Notes: a model not told the origin generated them from the sequence alone. A DNA stretch of 64,000 nucleotides from Buttiauxella sp049686335 (GCF_049686335.1 NZ_JBAVHX010000010.1:496001-560000), one strand, 5' to 3'; numbered from the stretch's first letter, positions 1-8,973 are shown. Numbers and translations: made by a program.

Positions 1-1071
1 AGCAAATATGCGCAATATGAGCAGTCACGCCAGTCTTTTGGTATCAACGTACTTGGCACCTTAGTGGTGGAAGTGGAAGCAGATAATGGCCAGACCGGTT
101 TTGCGGTATCCACTGCCGGTGAAATGGGCTGCTTTATCGTTGAAAAACACCTCAACCGCTTTATTGAGGGCAAGTGCGTAAGCGATATTAAGCTTATCCA
201 CGACCAAATGCTGAACGCCAGCCTGTATTACGCCGGCTCCGGCGGCCTGGTGATGAACACCATTTCCTGTATCGATCTCGCGCTGTGGGATTTATTCGGC
301 AAAGTGGTTGGATTGCCGGTCTATAAGCTGCTGGGCGGCGCTGTGCGTGACGAAATTCAGTTTTACGCCACCGGCGCCCGCCCGGATCTTGCCAAAGAGA
401 TGGGATTTATTGGCGGGAAGATGCCAACGCACTGGGGGCCACACGACGGCGATGCGGGTATTCGCAAAGACGCGGCCATGGTGGCGGAATATCGCGAAAA
501 ATGTGGTCCGGACTTCTGGTTAATGCTCGACTGCTGGATGAGTCAGGATGTGAATTACGCCACTAAACTGGCTCATGCCTGCGCGCCGTACAACCTGAAA
601 TGGATTGAAGAGTGTCTGCCGCCGCAGCAATACGAAGGCTACCGTGAGCTGAAACGTCATGCTCCGGCGGGCATGATGGTTACCAGTGGCGAACACCACG
701 GCACGCTGCAATCCTTCCGTACACTTGCGGAAACCGGCATCGATATTATGCAGCCGGATGTGGGCTGGTGCGGTGGGTTGACCACGCTGGTAGAAATTGC
801 CGCCATCGCAAAATCTCGCGGTCAACTGGTGGTACCGCATGGCTCTTCGGTCTATTCCCATCACGCGGTGATTACCTTCACCAACACGCCATTTAGCGAG
901 TTCCTGATGACCAGCCCGGATTGCTCCACTCTGCGTCCGCAATTTGACCCAATCTTGCTTGATGAACCGGTGCCGGTGAACGGGCGTATGCACAAGTCGG
1001 TGCTGGATAAACCAGGCTTTGGCGTTGAGCTGAACCGGGATTTAAAACTCAAACGTCCTTATAACCATTAA
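1..1071 (+). CDS. rhmD: L-rhamnonate dehydratase, 5'-truncated by window edge
   Basis: Enolase-superfamily enzyme that dehydrates L-rhamnonate to 2-keto-3-deoxy-L-rhamnonate in the cytoplasm. 356 residues are visible in frame from base 1; the family is about 400 residues, so roughly 45 N-terminal residues lie outside. The three acidic metal ligands of the superfamily are recognisable in MLDCWMS, KWIEECL and TSGEHH, and the catalytic-barrel histidine in VVPHGSSVYSHH. The next two genes are the permease and aldolase of the same route, in the E. coli order yfaW-yfaV-yfaU, which makes the identification firm. The IclR-type regulator rhmR expected upstream is not in the window. Confidence 0.95.
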   Translation, partial: SKYAQYEQSRQSFGINVLGTLVVEVEADNGQTGFAVSTAGEMGCFIVEKHLNRFIEGKCVSDIKLIHDQMLNASLYYAGSGGLVMNTISCIDLALWDLFGKVVGLPVYKLLGGAVRDEIQFYATGARPDLAKEMGFIGGKMPTHWGPHDGDAGIRKDAAMVAEYREKCGPDFWLMLDCWMSQDVNYATKLAHACAPYNLKWIEECLPPQQYEGYRELKRHAPAGMMVTSGEHHGTLQSFRTLAETGIDIMQPDVGWCGGLTTLVEIAAIAKSRGQLVVPHGSSVYSHHAVITFTNTPFSEFLMTSPDCSTLRPQFDPILLDEPVPVNGRMHKSVLDKPGFGVELNRDLKLKRPYNH

Positions 1072-1094
1072 TCATTAATCATTAATCATTAACC
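1065..1094. repeat. 7-bp tandem repeat at rhmD 3' end
   Basis: About four consecutive units of ATTAATC run through the rhmD stop codon and give repeated TAA codons. Such a short repeat can change copy number by slippage; no function is implied. Confidence 0.7.
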
Positions 1095-1097
1095 ATT

Positions 1098-1144
1098 CAG
1101 TGTCACCATTAACAGGGTATTCATACTCTTAAATAGTGACACTG
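1098..1144. promoter_or_regulatory. 9-bp perfect inverted repeat between rhmD and rhmT
   Basis: CAGTGTCAC (1098-1106) and GTGACACTG (1136-1144) are perfect inverted arms separated by 29 bases. The distance is long for a simple terminator and there is no T run, so this may be an operator pair or an mRNA stem that sets rhmD versus rhmT expression. The function is inferred only from symmetry and position. Confidence 0.4.
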
Positions 1145-1176
1145 TAACTTTTATTTGCCTCATTCAGAGGGAAACT

Positions 1177-2487
1177 ATGATGGATTCTGCTATGAATTCC
1201 GTATTGAACAGCGCAGTTAAAAAGAACCGAGCACGCCTGATCCCCTTCATGCTCGCGCTCTATATTCTGGCATTTCTTGACCGCTCCAATATCGGGTTTG
1301 CGAAAGAGACTTATCAGATAGACACAGGGTTAAGCAACGAAGTGTATGCGTTGGGGGCGGGGATCTTTTTCGTGGTGTATGCCTTCCTTGGCGTACCGGC
1401 CAATCTGCTATTGCGTAAATGGGGCGCCCGGCGCTGGATTGGCGGCACAACCTTGTTATGGGGAGCGCTGTCGGCGGCGATGGGTTACGCCGATACCGAA
1501 GCGAAGTTTCTGATTGTTCGTACATTACTGGGTGCAGCGGAAGCTGGCTTCTTTCCAGGCATGATTTATCTCACCTCACAGTGGTTCCCGCAGCAAAACC
1601 GCGCTGCCATTATGGGGCTGTTTTATATGGGTGCACCGCTGGCGTTAACGCTCGGTTCGCCGCTGTCCGGTGCGTTACTGGAAATGCATGGGTTTATGGG
1701 CAGCCCAGGTTGGTTCTGGATGTTCGTGATTGAGGGGTTGCTGGCCGTGGGCGCGGGTGTCTTCACCTTTTACTATCTCGACGATACCCCAGAGAAAGCC
1801 CGTTTTCTGTCGGAAGAAGAGAAGCGGGTATTGCTGGCGCAACTGGCACTTGAAGACGAGAAAAAAACAACCTCTCGTTTTGTCGACGCCATCAGCAATA
1901 GCCGTGTCTGGCAACTTGCCATCATCTACATGACCATCCAGATTGCGGTATACGGACTGATCTTCTTCTTGCCAACGCAAGTGGCGCAGTTGATGGGCAC
2001 CAAAGTTGGTTTTACCGCTTCTCTGGTCACGGCGATCCCCTGGATAGCCGCGCTGTTTGGGACCTGGTATATCCCGCGTTATTCCGACAGAACTGGCGAT
2101 CGCAAAAATGTGGCGGCGCTGACGCTGCTCGCGGCGGGAATAGGTATTGGGGTTTCCGGTTTAGTCAGTCCTGTATTCGCTATTGTCGCGTTATGCGTCG
2201 CAGCCATTGGTTTTATTGCCGTACAGCCGGTTTTCTGGACGATGCCGACACAACTCCTTTCAGGTACAGCGCTGGCCGCAGGGATTGGTTTTGTGAACCT
2301 GTTTGGTGCGGTTGGCGGATTCCTCGCTCCGCTCATTCGCGTCAAAGCTGAAACTGCTTTTGCCAGCAATGCCGCTGGATTACTGGCGCTGGCGGGCATC
2401 GCCATTATTGGCTCATTGATTATCTTCACACTGCGCGTGGCAAAACAGGCACCCCTTGCCACAAATAACGAAAAGGAATCGGTATGA
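1177..2487 (+). CDS. rhmT: L-rhamnonate permease (MFS)
   Basis: Inner-membrane major facilitator of the anion:cation symporter (ACS) family, 436 residues, expected to import L-rhamnonate. It shows the hydrophobic segment pattern of a 12-TM carrier, the N-terminal FLDRSNIGFA motif common to this family, and a charged central loop around residues 200-235. The start has a good ribosome site (CAGAGGGA) just upstream. The stop overlaps the start of rhmA (ATGA), so permease and aldolase are translationally coupled. Substrate assignment rests on context with rhmD and rhmA. Confidence 0.9.
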   Translation: MMDSAMNSVLNSAVKKNRARLIPFMLALYILAFLDRSNIGFAKETYQIDTGLSNEVYALGAGIFFVVYAFLGVPANLLLRKWGARRWIGGTTLLWGALSAAMGYADTEAKFLIVRTLLGAAEAGFFPGMIYLTSQWFPQQNRAAIMGLFYMGAPLALTLGSPLSGALLEMHGFMGSPGWFWMFVIEGLLAVGAGVFTFYYLDDTPEKARFLSEEEKRVLLAQLALEDEKKTTSRFVDAISNSRVWQLAIIYMTIQIAVYGLIFFLPTQVAQLMGTKVGFTASLVTAIPWIAALFGTWYIPRYSDRTGDRKNVAALTLLAAGIGIGVSGLVSPVFAIVALCVAAIGFIAVQPVFWTMPTQLLSGTALAAGIGFVNLFGAVGGFLAPLIRVKAETAFASNAAGLLALAGIAIIGSLIIFTLRVAKQAPLATNNEKESV

Positions 2488-3287
2488 ATTCAATTTTAAC
2501 TAACCCTTTTAAGCAGGGCATCCTCAATAACGAGGTGCAGATTGGGCTGTGGCTGAGCAGTACTTCCTCATATTTGGCTGAAATTGCGGCGACTTCCGGT
2601 TATGACTGGCTGCTTATCGATGGTGAGCATGCACCGAATACCGTGCAGGATCTTTATCATCAGTTGCAGGCGATTGCCGCTTACCGCAGCCAGCCCGTCA
2701 TCAGGCCGGTTGAAGGGCAAAGAAGCATCATCAAGCAAATGCTGGATATTGGTGCGCGCACACTGCTGATTCCGATGGTCGATACGCCCGAGCAAGCTCG
2801 CGAGGTGGTCAGTGCAACTCGTTATCCACCGCTGGGAACGCGCGGTGTAGGAGCCAGTGTTGCGCGTGCTGCACGTTGGGGACGAGTGGAAAACTATATG
2901 GCGCAGGCGAACGATGAGCTGTGCGTATTGATTCAGGCCGAAAGTAAAACGGCGTTGGATAACCTGGACGCCCTGCTTGCGGTTGACGGCATTGACGGTA
3001 TTTTTATTGGCCCGGCTGATTTGTCTGCCTCACTGGGCTATCCGGACAACGCCGATCATCCGGAAGTGCAACGCATCATCGAGCAGAGCATTCGGCGTAT
3101 TCGTCAGGCGGGTAAAGCGGCTGGTTTTCTGGCGGTTAACCCGGAAATGGCGCGCAAGTGCATTGAGTGGGGAGCGAATTTTGTCGCGGTGGGCGTGGAC
3201 ACCATGCTGTACACCCAGGCGCTCGATTCACGTCTGGCATTGTTCCGCAATACGCCATTGAAAACCAACAATAAGAATAGCTACTAG
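2484..3287 (+). CDS. rhmA: 2-keto-3-deoxy-L-rhamnonate aldolase
   Basis: Class II HpcH/HpaI-family aldolase, 267 residues, cleaving 2-keto-3-deoxy-L-rhamnonate to pyruvate and L-lactaldehyde. Family signatures visible are DWLLIDGEHAPN near residue 40, the metal-binding glutamate in LIQAESK near 153 and the aspartate in FIGPADLSASLG near 175. The length equals that of E. coli YfaU. It is the last gene of the operon and is followed directly by REP-type hairpins rather than a classical terminator. Confidence 0.95.
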   Translation: MNSILTNPFKQGILNNEVQIGLWLSSTSSYLAEIAATSGYDWLLIDGEHAPNTVQDLYHQLQAIAAYRSQPVIRPVEGQRSIIKQMLDIGARTLLIPMVDTPEQAREVVSATRYPPLGTRGVGASVARAARWGRVENYMAQANDELCVLIQAESKTALDNLDALLAVDGIDGIFIGPADLSASLGYPDNADHPEVQRIIEQSIRRIRQAGKAAGFLAVNPEMARKCIEWGANFVAVGVDTMLYTQALDSRLALFRNTPLKTNNKNSY

Positions 3288-3294
3288 CATTCAT

Positions 3295-3469
3295 GGTGGA
3301 TGACGCTAACGCTTATCCACCCTACGGGAGAGTCCGGAATTAACTGGTGGATGACGCTGGCGCTTATCCACCCTACGGTAGAGTCCGGAATTAACTGGTG
3401 GATGACGCTAACGCTTATCCACCCTACGAAATCGAAACCGTAGGTCGGGCAAGCGTAGCGCCCCCGACA
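3295..3469. repeat. REP cluster: three tandem palindromes plus one variant
   Basis: Three copies of a roughly 32-bp palindrome (GGTGGATGACGCT..GCTTATCCACCCTACG) start at 3295, 3346 and 3397. They are separated by the near-identical 19-bp linkers GGGAGAGTCCGGAATTAAC and GTAGAGTCCGGAATTAACT (51-bp period). A diverged relative of the other REP form (GTAGGTCGGGCAAGCGTAGC..CCCCGACA) follows at 3440-3469. The cluster lies between the converging rhmA and hipT genes and may act as mRNA 3'-end stabiliser or attenuator. Confidence 0.85.
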
Positions 3470-3487
3470 CTTTTTCATACTTCATTT

Positions 3488-4522
3488 TCACAACATCGCT
3501 TCATCCAGCCGCATCAACCTGTCTAACCGCTGGTGATAACAACGCAACGTTGCTTCTCTGTCTTCTTCCGGCATAAACGAATCACGATACACCGCATCCA
3601 CGATACGACTCTCTTTTTGCATATCGTCCAGCAATTTAACGATAAGCTTATCCGTCATCCCCATACTCAAACCCAGCGCCAGGAAATCCATACCGAGATA
3701 TTCACCGTAGGCCGTTTTAAAGCCCGGCGCCAAATCGTGCTCGCCTTCTTCGCATGACAGCAACGGTAAAGCCATAAATCCCGAGCTAAAAATAGGCGGA
3801 TAGGGCGCAACCGAAACAAAGTCATAAACCGGTGAAAGCGTCGGCTCGCCGATCCTCGGGTGAATTAAGCCAAAATTACGCAGGTGCATATCGTTGTTAC
3901 CCAACAGATACGCATAGGCAATGCGCCTGAACAGGTCGATTTTAAACGCGATGTTGCTATTCACATGCTGAGTCAGGAACTCAGCCAATTGTTGATAACT
4001 CACATACTGTTTTCCGTCACTGCCGGTTTTCCCGTACTTTTCGCCGACATTCATCGCCGCATCAAGCTGTTCCTGATGAATGGCCGCACCGGATTGCCTG
4101 TCTCTGTCAAAACGGCGGATAACAAAGGCTAACTCCCGGGGTTCATCCTGCACCGGCGCAAAACTCACCAATCCATGTGCGGGAACATCAAACCCCAGCC
4201 GTGCCATCAGCGTCATGGTGGCGTGTTCGTTTTCTGCCAGATGGGGGAATTCAGCCGGAGAGGGTTTGAGGATGTATTCGCCCTGATGCTCAACCACGGC
4301 AAATTCTCCGTCGCGCACCACCATTTGCAGCTTCGGTTGATAGCCGGAAATACTCATGCCGCGCTGGGCTTTAGGTAATTCATGAATAAATTCGTTACGC
4401 GTAAAACTCAGTTGCGGGTTCAACTTAGTTGAGCCTGTCAGGTGTTTCAGGCCTTTGGACGAATAACCGGACTCTTGCTCTTTGGCCAGCAGCAGCGGCG
4501 TTAAAAGAATGTGGCAACGCAT
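3488..4522 (-). CDS. hipT: HipT kinase toxin of HipBST
   Basis: HipA-like Ser/Thr kinase core, 344 residues, lacking the N-terminal subdomain of classical HipA, which is encoded by the next gene upstream. HipT kinases studied in E. coli O127:H6 phosphorylate tryptophanyl-tRNA synthetase. The Gly-rich loop carries the SIS autophosphorylation motif (GMSISGYQPKL) with serines at positions 57 and 59, the numbering known for O127:H6 HipT. The catalytic loop is LLGNNDMHLRNF (Asp about 211) and the metal site is VYDF (Asp about 234), so the kinase looks intact. It follows hipS with a 2-base gap. Being only the C-terminal HipA part here is the normal architecture of HipBST, not a truncation. Confidence 0.93.
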   Translation of the reverse strand: MRCHILLTPLLLAKEQESGYSSKGLKHLTGSTKLNPQLSFTRNEFIHELPKAQRGMSISGYQPKLQMVVRDGEFAVVEHQGEYILKPSPAEFPHLAENEHATMTLMARLGFDVPAHGLVSFAPVQDEPRELAFVIRRFDRDRQSGAAIHQEQLDAAMNVGEKYGKTGSDGKQYVSYQQLAEFLTQHVNSNIAFKIDLFRRIAYAYLLGNNDMHLRNFGLIHPRIGEPTLSPVYDFVSVAPYPPIFSSGFMALPLLSCEEGEHDLAPGFKTAYGEYLGMDFLALGLSMGMTDKLIVKLLDDMQKESRIVDAVYRDSFMPEEDREATLRCYHQRLDRLMRLDEAML

Positions 4523-4524
4523 GA

Positions 4525-4839
4525 TTAATCCTCCTGCATATTGACCAGTTGCACCGCACCAATCAGGTTTTTGCCATTATCGATAAGCATGCCAAGCAGG
4601 TCATGTTCATCGCGTTGTTGTAGTTGGCTGTAACGTTTTTTCAACCAACCTTCTGGCGCCAGAGAGGCAAAAAAAGGTGGCAAGGTTTGGCTGTGGAAGT
4701 GGCGAACACGCACCGGCAGACTGAGTGACAGCGGTGGGCCGATATAGTCGGCGCGATAACTAAAGTCGTAACCGTTGTCATCCTGGCGCAACTCACCGAC
4801 GGGCTCGCCATATAACCACACATCTACACGTCGGCGCAT
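4525..4839 (-). CDS. hipS: HipS antitoxin (HipA N-subdomain)
   Basis: 104 residues matching the N-terminal subdomain (Couple_hipA) of HipA: VWLYGEPVGELRQ, then YIGPPLSLSLPVR and FFASLAPEGWLKKR. In HipBST systems this separate protein, not HipB, is the main neutraliser of the kinase. The ATG start overlaps the end of hipB by 16 bases and the stop is 2 bases before hipT, so the three genes form one coupled transcript on the minus strand. Confidence 0.92.
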   Translation of the reverse strand: MRRRVDVWLYGEPVGELRQDDNGYDFSYRADYIGPPLSLSLPVRVRHFHSQTLPPFFASLAPEGWLKKRYSQLQQRDEHDLLGMLIDNGKNLIGAVQLVNMQED

Positions 4840-5147
4840 AGCTTCACACCTAATGCTTCGGCGACGCGTAACACGGTGCCAAATTTGACCATTTCGGGAT
4901 CTTTAAACAGCCGTTTGAGCGTTGAGACGGACACACCGGTTTGTAGCTCAAGGGTCGCAAGATCAATATCCAACGCTTTGCGGCGTTGGTTTAGCTTTTG
5001 ACCCAACTGTGCAGAATACGTGATCACCTGCTCGTCGTTGTGCAGTTCGGTTTCTTGCGCGTGCAGCGTCACGGCTCTCTTCACGTCATTCAATAATTCG
5101 CTCATCGCATGCAGTTTGTCTGCGAGCGTGGTGTTGTCATGGTTCAT
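4824..5147 (-). CDS. hipB: HipB DNA-binding component of HipBST
   Basis: Xre/Cro-type helix-turn-helix protein, first gene of hipBST. The HTH is seen in ARKALDIDLATLELQTGVSVSTLKRLF-type spacing, with residues QRRKALDIDLATLE followed by GVSVSTLKRLF; the C-terminus RVAEALGVKLCADV packs the family fold. I chose the ATG at 5147 (MNHDNT, 107 residues) because AAGGT lies eight bases upstream. A TTG eight codons further upstream (5171) is possible but has no comparable site. It probably represses the operon by binding the palindromes at 5175-5230. Confidence 0.85.
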   Translation of the reverse strand: MNHDNTTLADKLHAMSELLNDVKRAVTLHAQETELHNDEQVITYSAQLGQKLNQRRKALDIDLATLELQTGVSVSTLKRLFKDPEMVKFGTVLRVAEALGVKLCADV

Positions 5148-5174
5148 AGGTGACCTTAAATTCATCAGCAAGGC

Positions 5175-5230
5175 TAAAAGGTGTTATTTGTGGCCTTCAT
5201 AGTTAAATAAGTATCATAAAAGGTCTTTTA
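5175..5230. promoter_or_regulatory. Candidate HipB operators
   Basis: A perfect arm palindrome TAAAAGGTCTTTTA lies at 5217-5230 and a related TAAAAGGTGTTATT at 5175-5188, 42 bp apart (about four helical turns), just upstream of hipB. Two sites on one face of the helix before an autoregulated HTH antitoxin gene suggest operators. The surrounding 5148-5458 gap is otherwise AT-rich with no gene; it must also hold the promoter of the plus-strand operon starting at 5459. Confidence 0.45.
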
Positions 5231-5458
5231 TTTCATTTTTATTTTAGAATGGCTCATTAATGATCTTTAACGGATCTAATGGCTCATATAAAAACCATTT
5301 AATAATATTTTTGATAATTATAGACCATTTATAGTCCTTCTGGTGGAAGTGATGGCGGCTTATCCAGTTTTTTGCTAACGAAATGTAAATTAATTGTTTC
5401 ACTCAAATCCACGAAAACCCTATTAATGAAGGCATGTTAATCAACCCGAGTTTGTGGC

Positions 5459-6496
5459 ATGTCTTATCGAATCAGCCTGTTAGATAAAAGCCCGGTCGCG
5501 AAGGACGCTACTCCTGGCGACGCCCTGAAACATACACTGCATCTGGCACAACAAGCCGAAGCCTGGGGTTATCACCGCTTCTGGATTGCCGAACACCACA
5601 ACACCCCACGGCTAGCCAGCCCATCACCTGAACTGCTTATTGCCTGGATTGTCGGGCAAACCCGCCGTATTCGTGTCGGTTCGGGTGGCGTGATGTTGCA
5701 GCACTATAGCCCTTACAAAGTGGCGGAAAACTTCAACCTGTTGGCAAACCTTGCGCCGGGCCGTGTTGATCTCGGTGTCGGTAAAGCGCCTGGCGGTTTG
5801 CCGCTGTCTACCCAGGCATTGCAACGCGGTGGGCAGGACAAAGCGACGTTTGCCGACAAACTCACTGAGCTGGATAACTGGCTTTCTTTACCTGCGACAG
5901 CCGAAGAAGAGACTGCCGACGACGAAGAGAGCTTACGTGCCACGCCGATCCCGGTTCGCAGTGCCGATCGTTTTTTGCTGGGTGCAAGTCTTGAAAGTGC
6001 GGCACTGGCCGCAAGTCTGGACTGGAACTTCGTCTATGCCGCTCACCTGAATGGCGATAAAAACCTGATGCGTCAGGTGCTCACCGCCTGGAGCAGTAAA
6101 AGCCAGCGCGACACGGTGGTGGCCGTGCAAGTCATCGTCGCACAGGACGCTGAAAAAGCGGCTGAACTGGCGAATCTGGTGGAAATCTGGAGCGTTGAGC
6201 TGGAAAACAACCAGCGTGTCAGCGTAGGCAGTGAAACCCAGGCGCACGCGTTTGCTCGCCAGGCGGGCAGTGCCATCAAACGAATTGAACGCCGCGAACC
6301 TTCACTGCTCAAAGGCACCGCAGAGACCGTAAATGCGGGGCTTGCCGCATTAAGCCATGAATTTGGCATCGATGAATTCATTATTGATACCCCGATTGCT
6401 GACCCGGCTGCGCGTGTTGAGTCGCTACGTTTGTTGGCAGGTGTGCAGCAAGCAAAGCCGGTCTCGGATTTTGCCGCCGAACATGAAGCCTGGTAA
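5459..6496 (+). CDS. LLM-class flavin-dependent oxidoreductase (MsnO8-type)
   Basis: 345-residue luciferase-like TIM-barrel monooxygenase that would use FMNH2 from a separate reductase. Family features are the N-terminal SLLDKSPV, AEAWGYHRFWIAEHHNTP, and VGSGGVMLQHYSPYKVAENF followed by PGRVDLGVGKAPGG. It is first in an operon with an M20 deacylase, an NtaA-type monooxygenase, a GNAT acetyltransferase and an amino-acid ABC transporter. In that setting it is the likely counterpart of Bacillus YtmO. Substrate is inferred, not shown; no reductase gene is visible nearby. Confidence 0.8.
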   Translation: MSYRISLLDKSPVAKDATPGDALKHTLHLAQQAEAWGYHRFWIAEHHNTPRLASPSPELLIAWIVGQTRRIRVGSGGVMLQHYSPYKVAENFNLLANLAPGRVDLGVGKAPGGLPLSTQALQRGGQDKATFADKLTELDNWLSLPATAEEETADDEESLRATPIPVRSADRFLLGASLESAALAASLDWNFVYAAHLNGDKNLMRQVLTAWSSKSQRDTVVAVQVIVAQDAEKAAELANLVEIWSVELENNQRVSVGSETQAHAFARQAGSAIKRIERREPSLLKGTAETVNAGLAALSHEFGIDEFIIDTPIADPAARVESLRLLAGVQQAKPVSDFAAEHEAW

Positions 6497-6506
6497 GGGG
6501 AAGACG

Positions 6507-7643
6507 ATGACATTCGCACCCGTCACATTCAAACAAACGCTCATCGACTGGCGACGCGAGTTGCACCAGAACCCGGAGTTGTCCGGGCAGGAAGTCGCGA
6601 CCACGGCGCGCATACGTCACTGGCTGGAAGAGGGGGGGTTGCGGCTGTTGCCTTACTCGCTTGCAACCGGTGTGGTGGCTGAAGTCGGGCAAGGGGAAAA
6701 GGTGATTGCGCTGCGTGCCGATATCGACGCGTTGCCCATCCAGGAAACCAGCGGCGTGCCGTTTAGTTCACAACATGAGGGGGTGATGCATGCCTGTGGG
6801 CATGATATTCACAGCAGCGTGATCCTCGGTGCGGCCCTGCTGTTAAAAGAACGTGAGTTGCATTTATCCGGACGTGTGCGTTTGCTGTTTCAGCCGGCGG
6901 AAGAGAACTTTACAGGTGCAAAGGCGCTGATAAAGGCCGGCGCTCTGGAAAATGTCTCCGCTATTTTTGGCATGCATAACGAGCCGGGTTTGCCGGTGGG
7001 CACGTTTGCCACCCGAGGCGGCGCATTCTATGCCAACGTTGACCGTTTTGTTATCCGCGTTCGGGGTAAAGGTGCTCATGCCGCCCGTCCGCAAGAAGGA
7101 ACGGACGCTATCGTGATTGCCAGCCAGTTCGTGCTGGCACTGCAAACTATCGCCAGCCGCAACATTAATACGCTGGATTCCGTGGTGGTTAGTGTGACGC
7201 GCATACAAGGGGGAAATACCTGGAATGTGTTGCCTGAAAGCGTCGAACTGGAAGGAACGGTACGTACGCATCGCAACGATATCCAGCAACAGGTCGAGAA
7301 ACGTATCAGTGAGATTGCAGCCGGTTTAGCCAGTGCGTTTGGCGCACACATAGAAGTGGAATGGTTTAACGGGCCAATAACATTGAATAACGATGAAAAA
7401 TGGGCGGCATTTGCGATGCAGGCCGCAAAAGATGCGGGCTACCAGACACAAACATCTGAACTGCATATGGGCGGCGAAGACTTTGCTGTGTATTTGCAAA
7501 CCATTCCCGGTGCGTTTGTCAGCATAGGCAGTAATAGCGCATACGGATTACATCATTCGGCGTTTGATCCGGATGAAGCATTAATCGAAGACGCCGCGCG
7601 CTATTTCGCATCCCTTGCGGAAAAAGCACTGCTGGAACTCTAA
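6507..7643 (+). CDS. M20-family amidohydrolase (N-acyl amino-acid deacylase)
   Basis: 378 residues, zinc/manganese amidohydrolase of the M20D/HipO group. Metal-site motifs are GVMHACGHDIHSSVILG (Cys-Gly-His-Asp), AEENFTGAKALIKAG, NEPG and the C-terminal MGGEDFAVYL. The start at 6507 follows AAGGGGA and begins ten bases after the previous stop; reading further upstream would only run into that gene. By analogy with Bacillus HipO/SndA it would remove the acetyl group from an N-acetyl-cysteine derivative after monooxygenase action. Confidence 0.85.
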   Translation: MTFAPVTFKQTLIDWRRELHQNPELSGQEVATTARIRHWLEEGGLRLLPYSLATGVVAEVGQGEKVIALRADIDALPIQETSGVPFSSQHEGVMHACGHDIHSSVILGAALLLKERELHLSGRVRLLFQPAEENFTGAKALIKAGALENVSAIFGMHNEPGLPVGTFATRGGAFYANVDRFVIRVRGKGAHAARPQEGTDAIVIASQFVLALQTIASRNINTLDSVVVSVTRIQGGNTWNVLPESVELEGTVRTHRNDIQQQVEKRISEIAAGLASAFGAHIEVEWFNGPITLNNDEKWAAFAMQAAKDAGYQTQTSELHMGGEDFAVYLQTIPGAFVSIGSNSAYGLHHSAFDPDEALIEDAARYFASLAEKALLEL

Positions 7644-7661
7644 TGAATTTGAGGATGGAAT

Positions 7662-8972
7662 ATGTCTGATAATCGTCAACTGCGCCTTGGAACAATCTTA
7701 CATGGTGCTTCCGGAAATATGTCTGCATGGCGACATCCCGCAGCGATTGCCGATGCCAGTATTAATTTTGATTTCGTCAAAGAGACGGCGTTAAAAGCCG
7801 AAGCCGGCAAACTGGACTTTTTATTTGTCGCTGACGGTTTATATATTAATGAAAAATCTATTCCACATTTTTTGAATCGCTTTGAACCGCTCACGGTGCT
7901 CTCGGCGTTAGCCAGCGTCACTACCCATTTAGGGCTGGTCGGCACGTTGTCGACCTCCTATAGCGAGCCGTTCACGGTGGCGCGCCAGTTCGCAAGCCTT
8001 GACCATTTAAGTAAAGGCCGTGCGGGCTGGAACGTGGTGACATCACCGCTGGAAGGTTCGGCGAAGAACTTCTCCCGTGATAAACACCCGGAACACGCGC
8101 TGCGTTATCGCATCGCTGATGAATATCTGGATGTCGTGAAAGGGCTGTGGGATTCCTGGGAAGAAGATGCGTTTACCCGTGATAAAGCCAGCGGACAATT
8201 CTTTGATCCAACAAAATTGCACACCCTGAATCACCACGGTGATTTCTTTAAAGTCGCCGGGCCGCTGAATATTTCCCGTACTCCGCAAGGCAGACCGATT
8301 GTATTTCAGGCTGGCGCCTCGGATGACGGTAAGAAATTAGCCGCGCATCATGCGGACGCTATTTTTACCCATCACGATACGCTTGAAGAAGCCCGGCATT
8401 TTTATCGTGATGTCAAAGAGCAACTGGAGAATCATGGTCGCCAGGCAGACGATTTGAAAATATTCCAGGGCGTGAGTGTGATTGTTGGTAAAGATGCTGA
8501 TGACGTTGAAAACCAGTATCAAACCACCGCCGCCCTGGTGTCGATATCAGACGCACTGAATTATCTTGGCCGCTATTTTGAGCATCACGACTTCAGTCAG
8601 TATCCGCTTGATGAACCCTTCCCGGATATTGGTGATTTGGGGCAGAACAGCTTTCGCAGTACCACCGATGAAATCAAACGTAATGCCCGCGAACGTCATC
8701 TGACGCTGCGCCAGGTGGCGCTTGAAGCGGCATCTCCGCGTCCACGTTTTGCCGGTACCGCCCAGCAAGTGGCGGATGGATTGCAGCAGTGGTTCGAAAG
8801 CCACGCGGCGGACGGTTTCATTATTCAGGGCGGTACGCCCGATACCTTCCCGCGTTTTGTGGATGAAGTGGTTCCGGTGTTGCAGGCACGGGGGTTATTC
8901 CGCAAGGAGTATCCGGGCACCACGTTGCGTGAAAGTTTAGGGTTGGCGAGTCCGGTTAATCAATATTTGTGA
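7662..8972 (+). CDS. NtaA/SnaA/DszA-type FMN-dependent monooxygenase
   Basis: 436 residues of the nitrilotriacetate monooxygenase component A family: GTILHGASGNMSAWRHPAA at the N-terminus, LDHLSKGRAGWNVVTSPLEGSAKNF, and the C-terminal GTAQQVADGLQQWFESHAADGF. Bacillus relatives YxeK and YtnJ attack N-acetylated S-substituted cysteines and release the sulfur as cysteine or a derivative. Placement beside an acetyltransferase and an M20 deacylase fits the acetylate / oxidise / deacetylate scheme. The gene is followed by direct-repeated REP palindromes before the transporter genes. Confidence 0.85.
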   Translation: MSDNRQLRLGTILHGASGNMSAWRHPAAIADASINFDFVKETALKAEAGKLDFLFVADGLYINEKSIPHFLNRFEPLTVLSALASVTTHLGLVGTLSTSYSEPFTVARQFASLDHLSKGRAGWNVVTSPLEGSAKNFSRDKHPEHALRYRIADEYLDVVKGLWDSWEEDAFTRDKASGQFFDPTKLHTLNHHGDFFKVAGPLNISRTPQGRPIVFQAGASDDGKKLAAHHADAIFTHHDTLEEARHFYRDVKEQLENHGRQADDLKIFQGVSVIVGKDADDVENQYQTTAALVSISDALNYLGRYFEHHDFSQYPLDEPFPDIGDLGQNSFRSTTDEIKRNARERHLTLRQVALEAASPRPRFAGTAQQVADGLQQWFESHAADGFIIQGGTPDTFPRFVDEVVPVLQARGLFRKEYPGTTLRESLGLASPVNQYL

Positions 8973-8973
8973 A

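Noticed and set aside
3284..3478. 64-codon minus-strand frame with repeated VGWISVSVIH
   Set aside because: It is only the translation of three tandem REP palindromes.
3488..4522. Truncated hipA pseudogene
   Set aside because: The missing N-terminal part is encoded separately by hipS, with the kinase residues intact; this is the normal HipBST layout.
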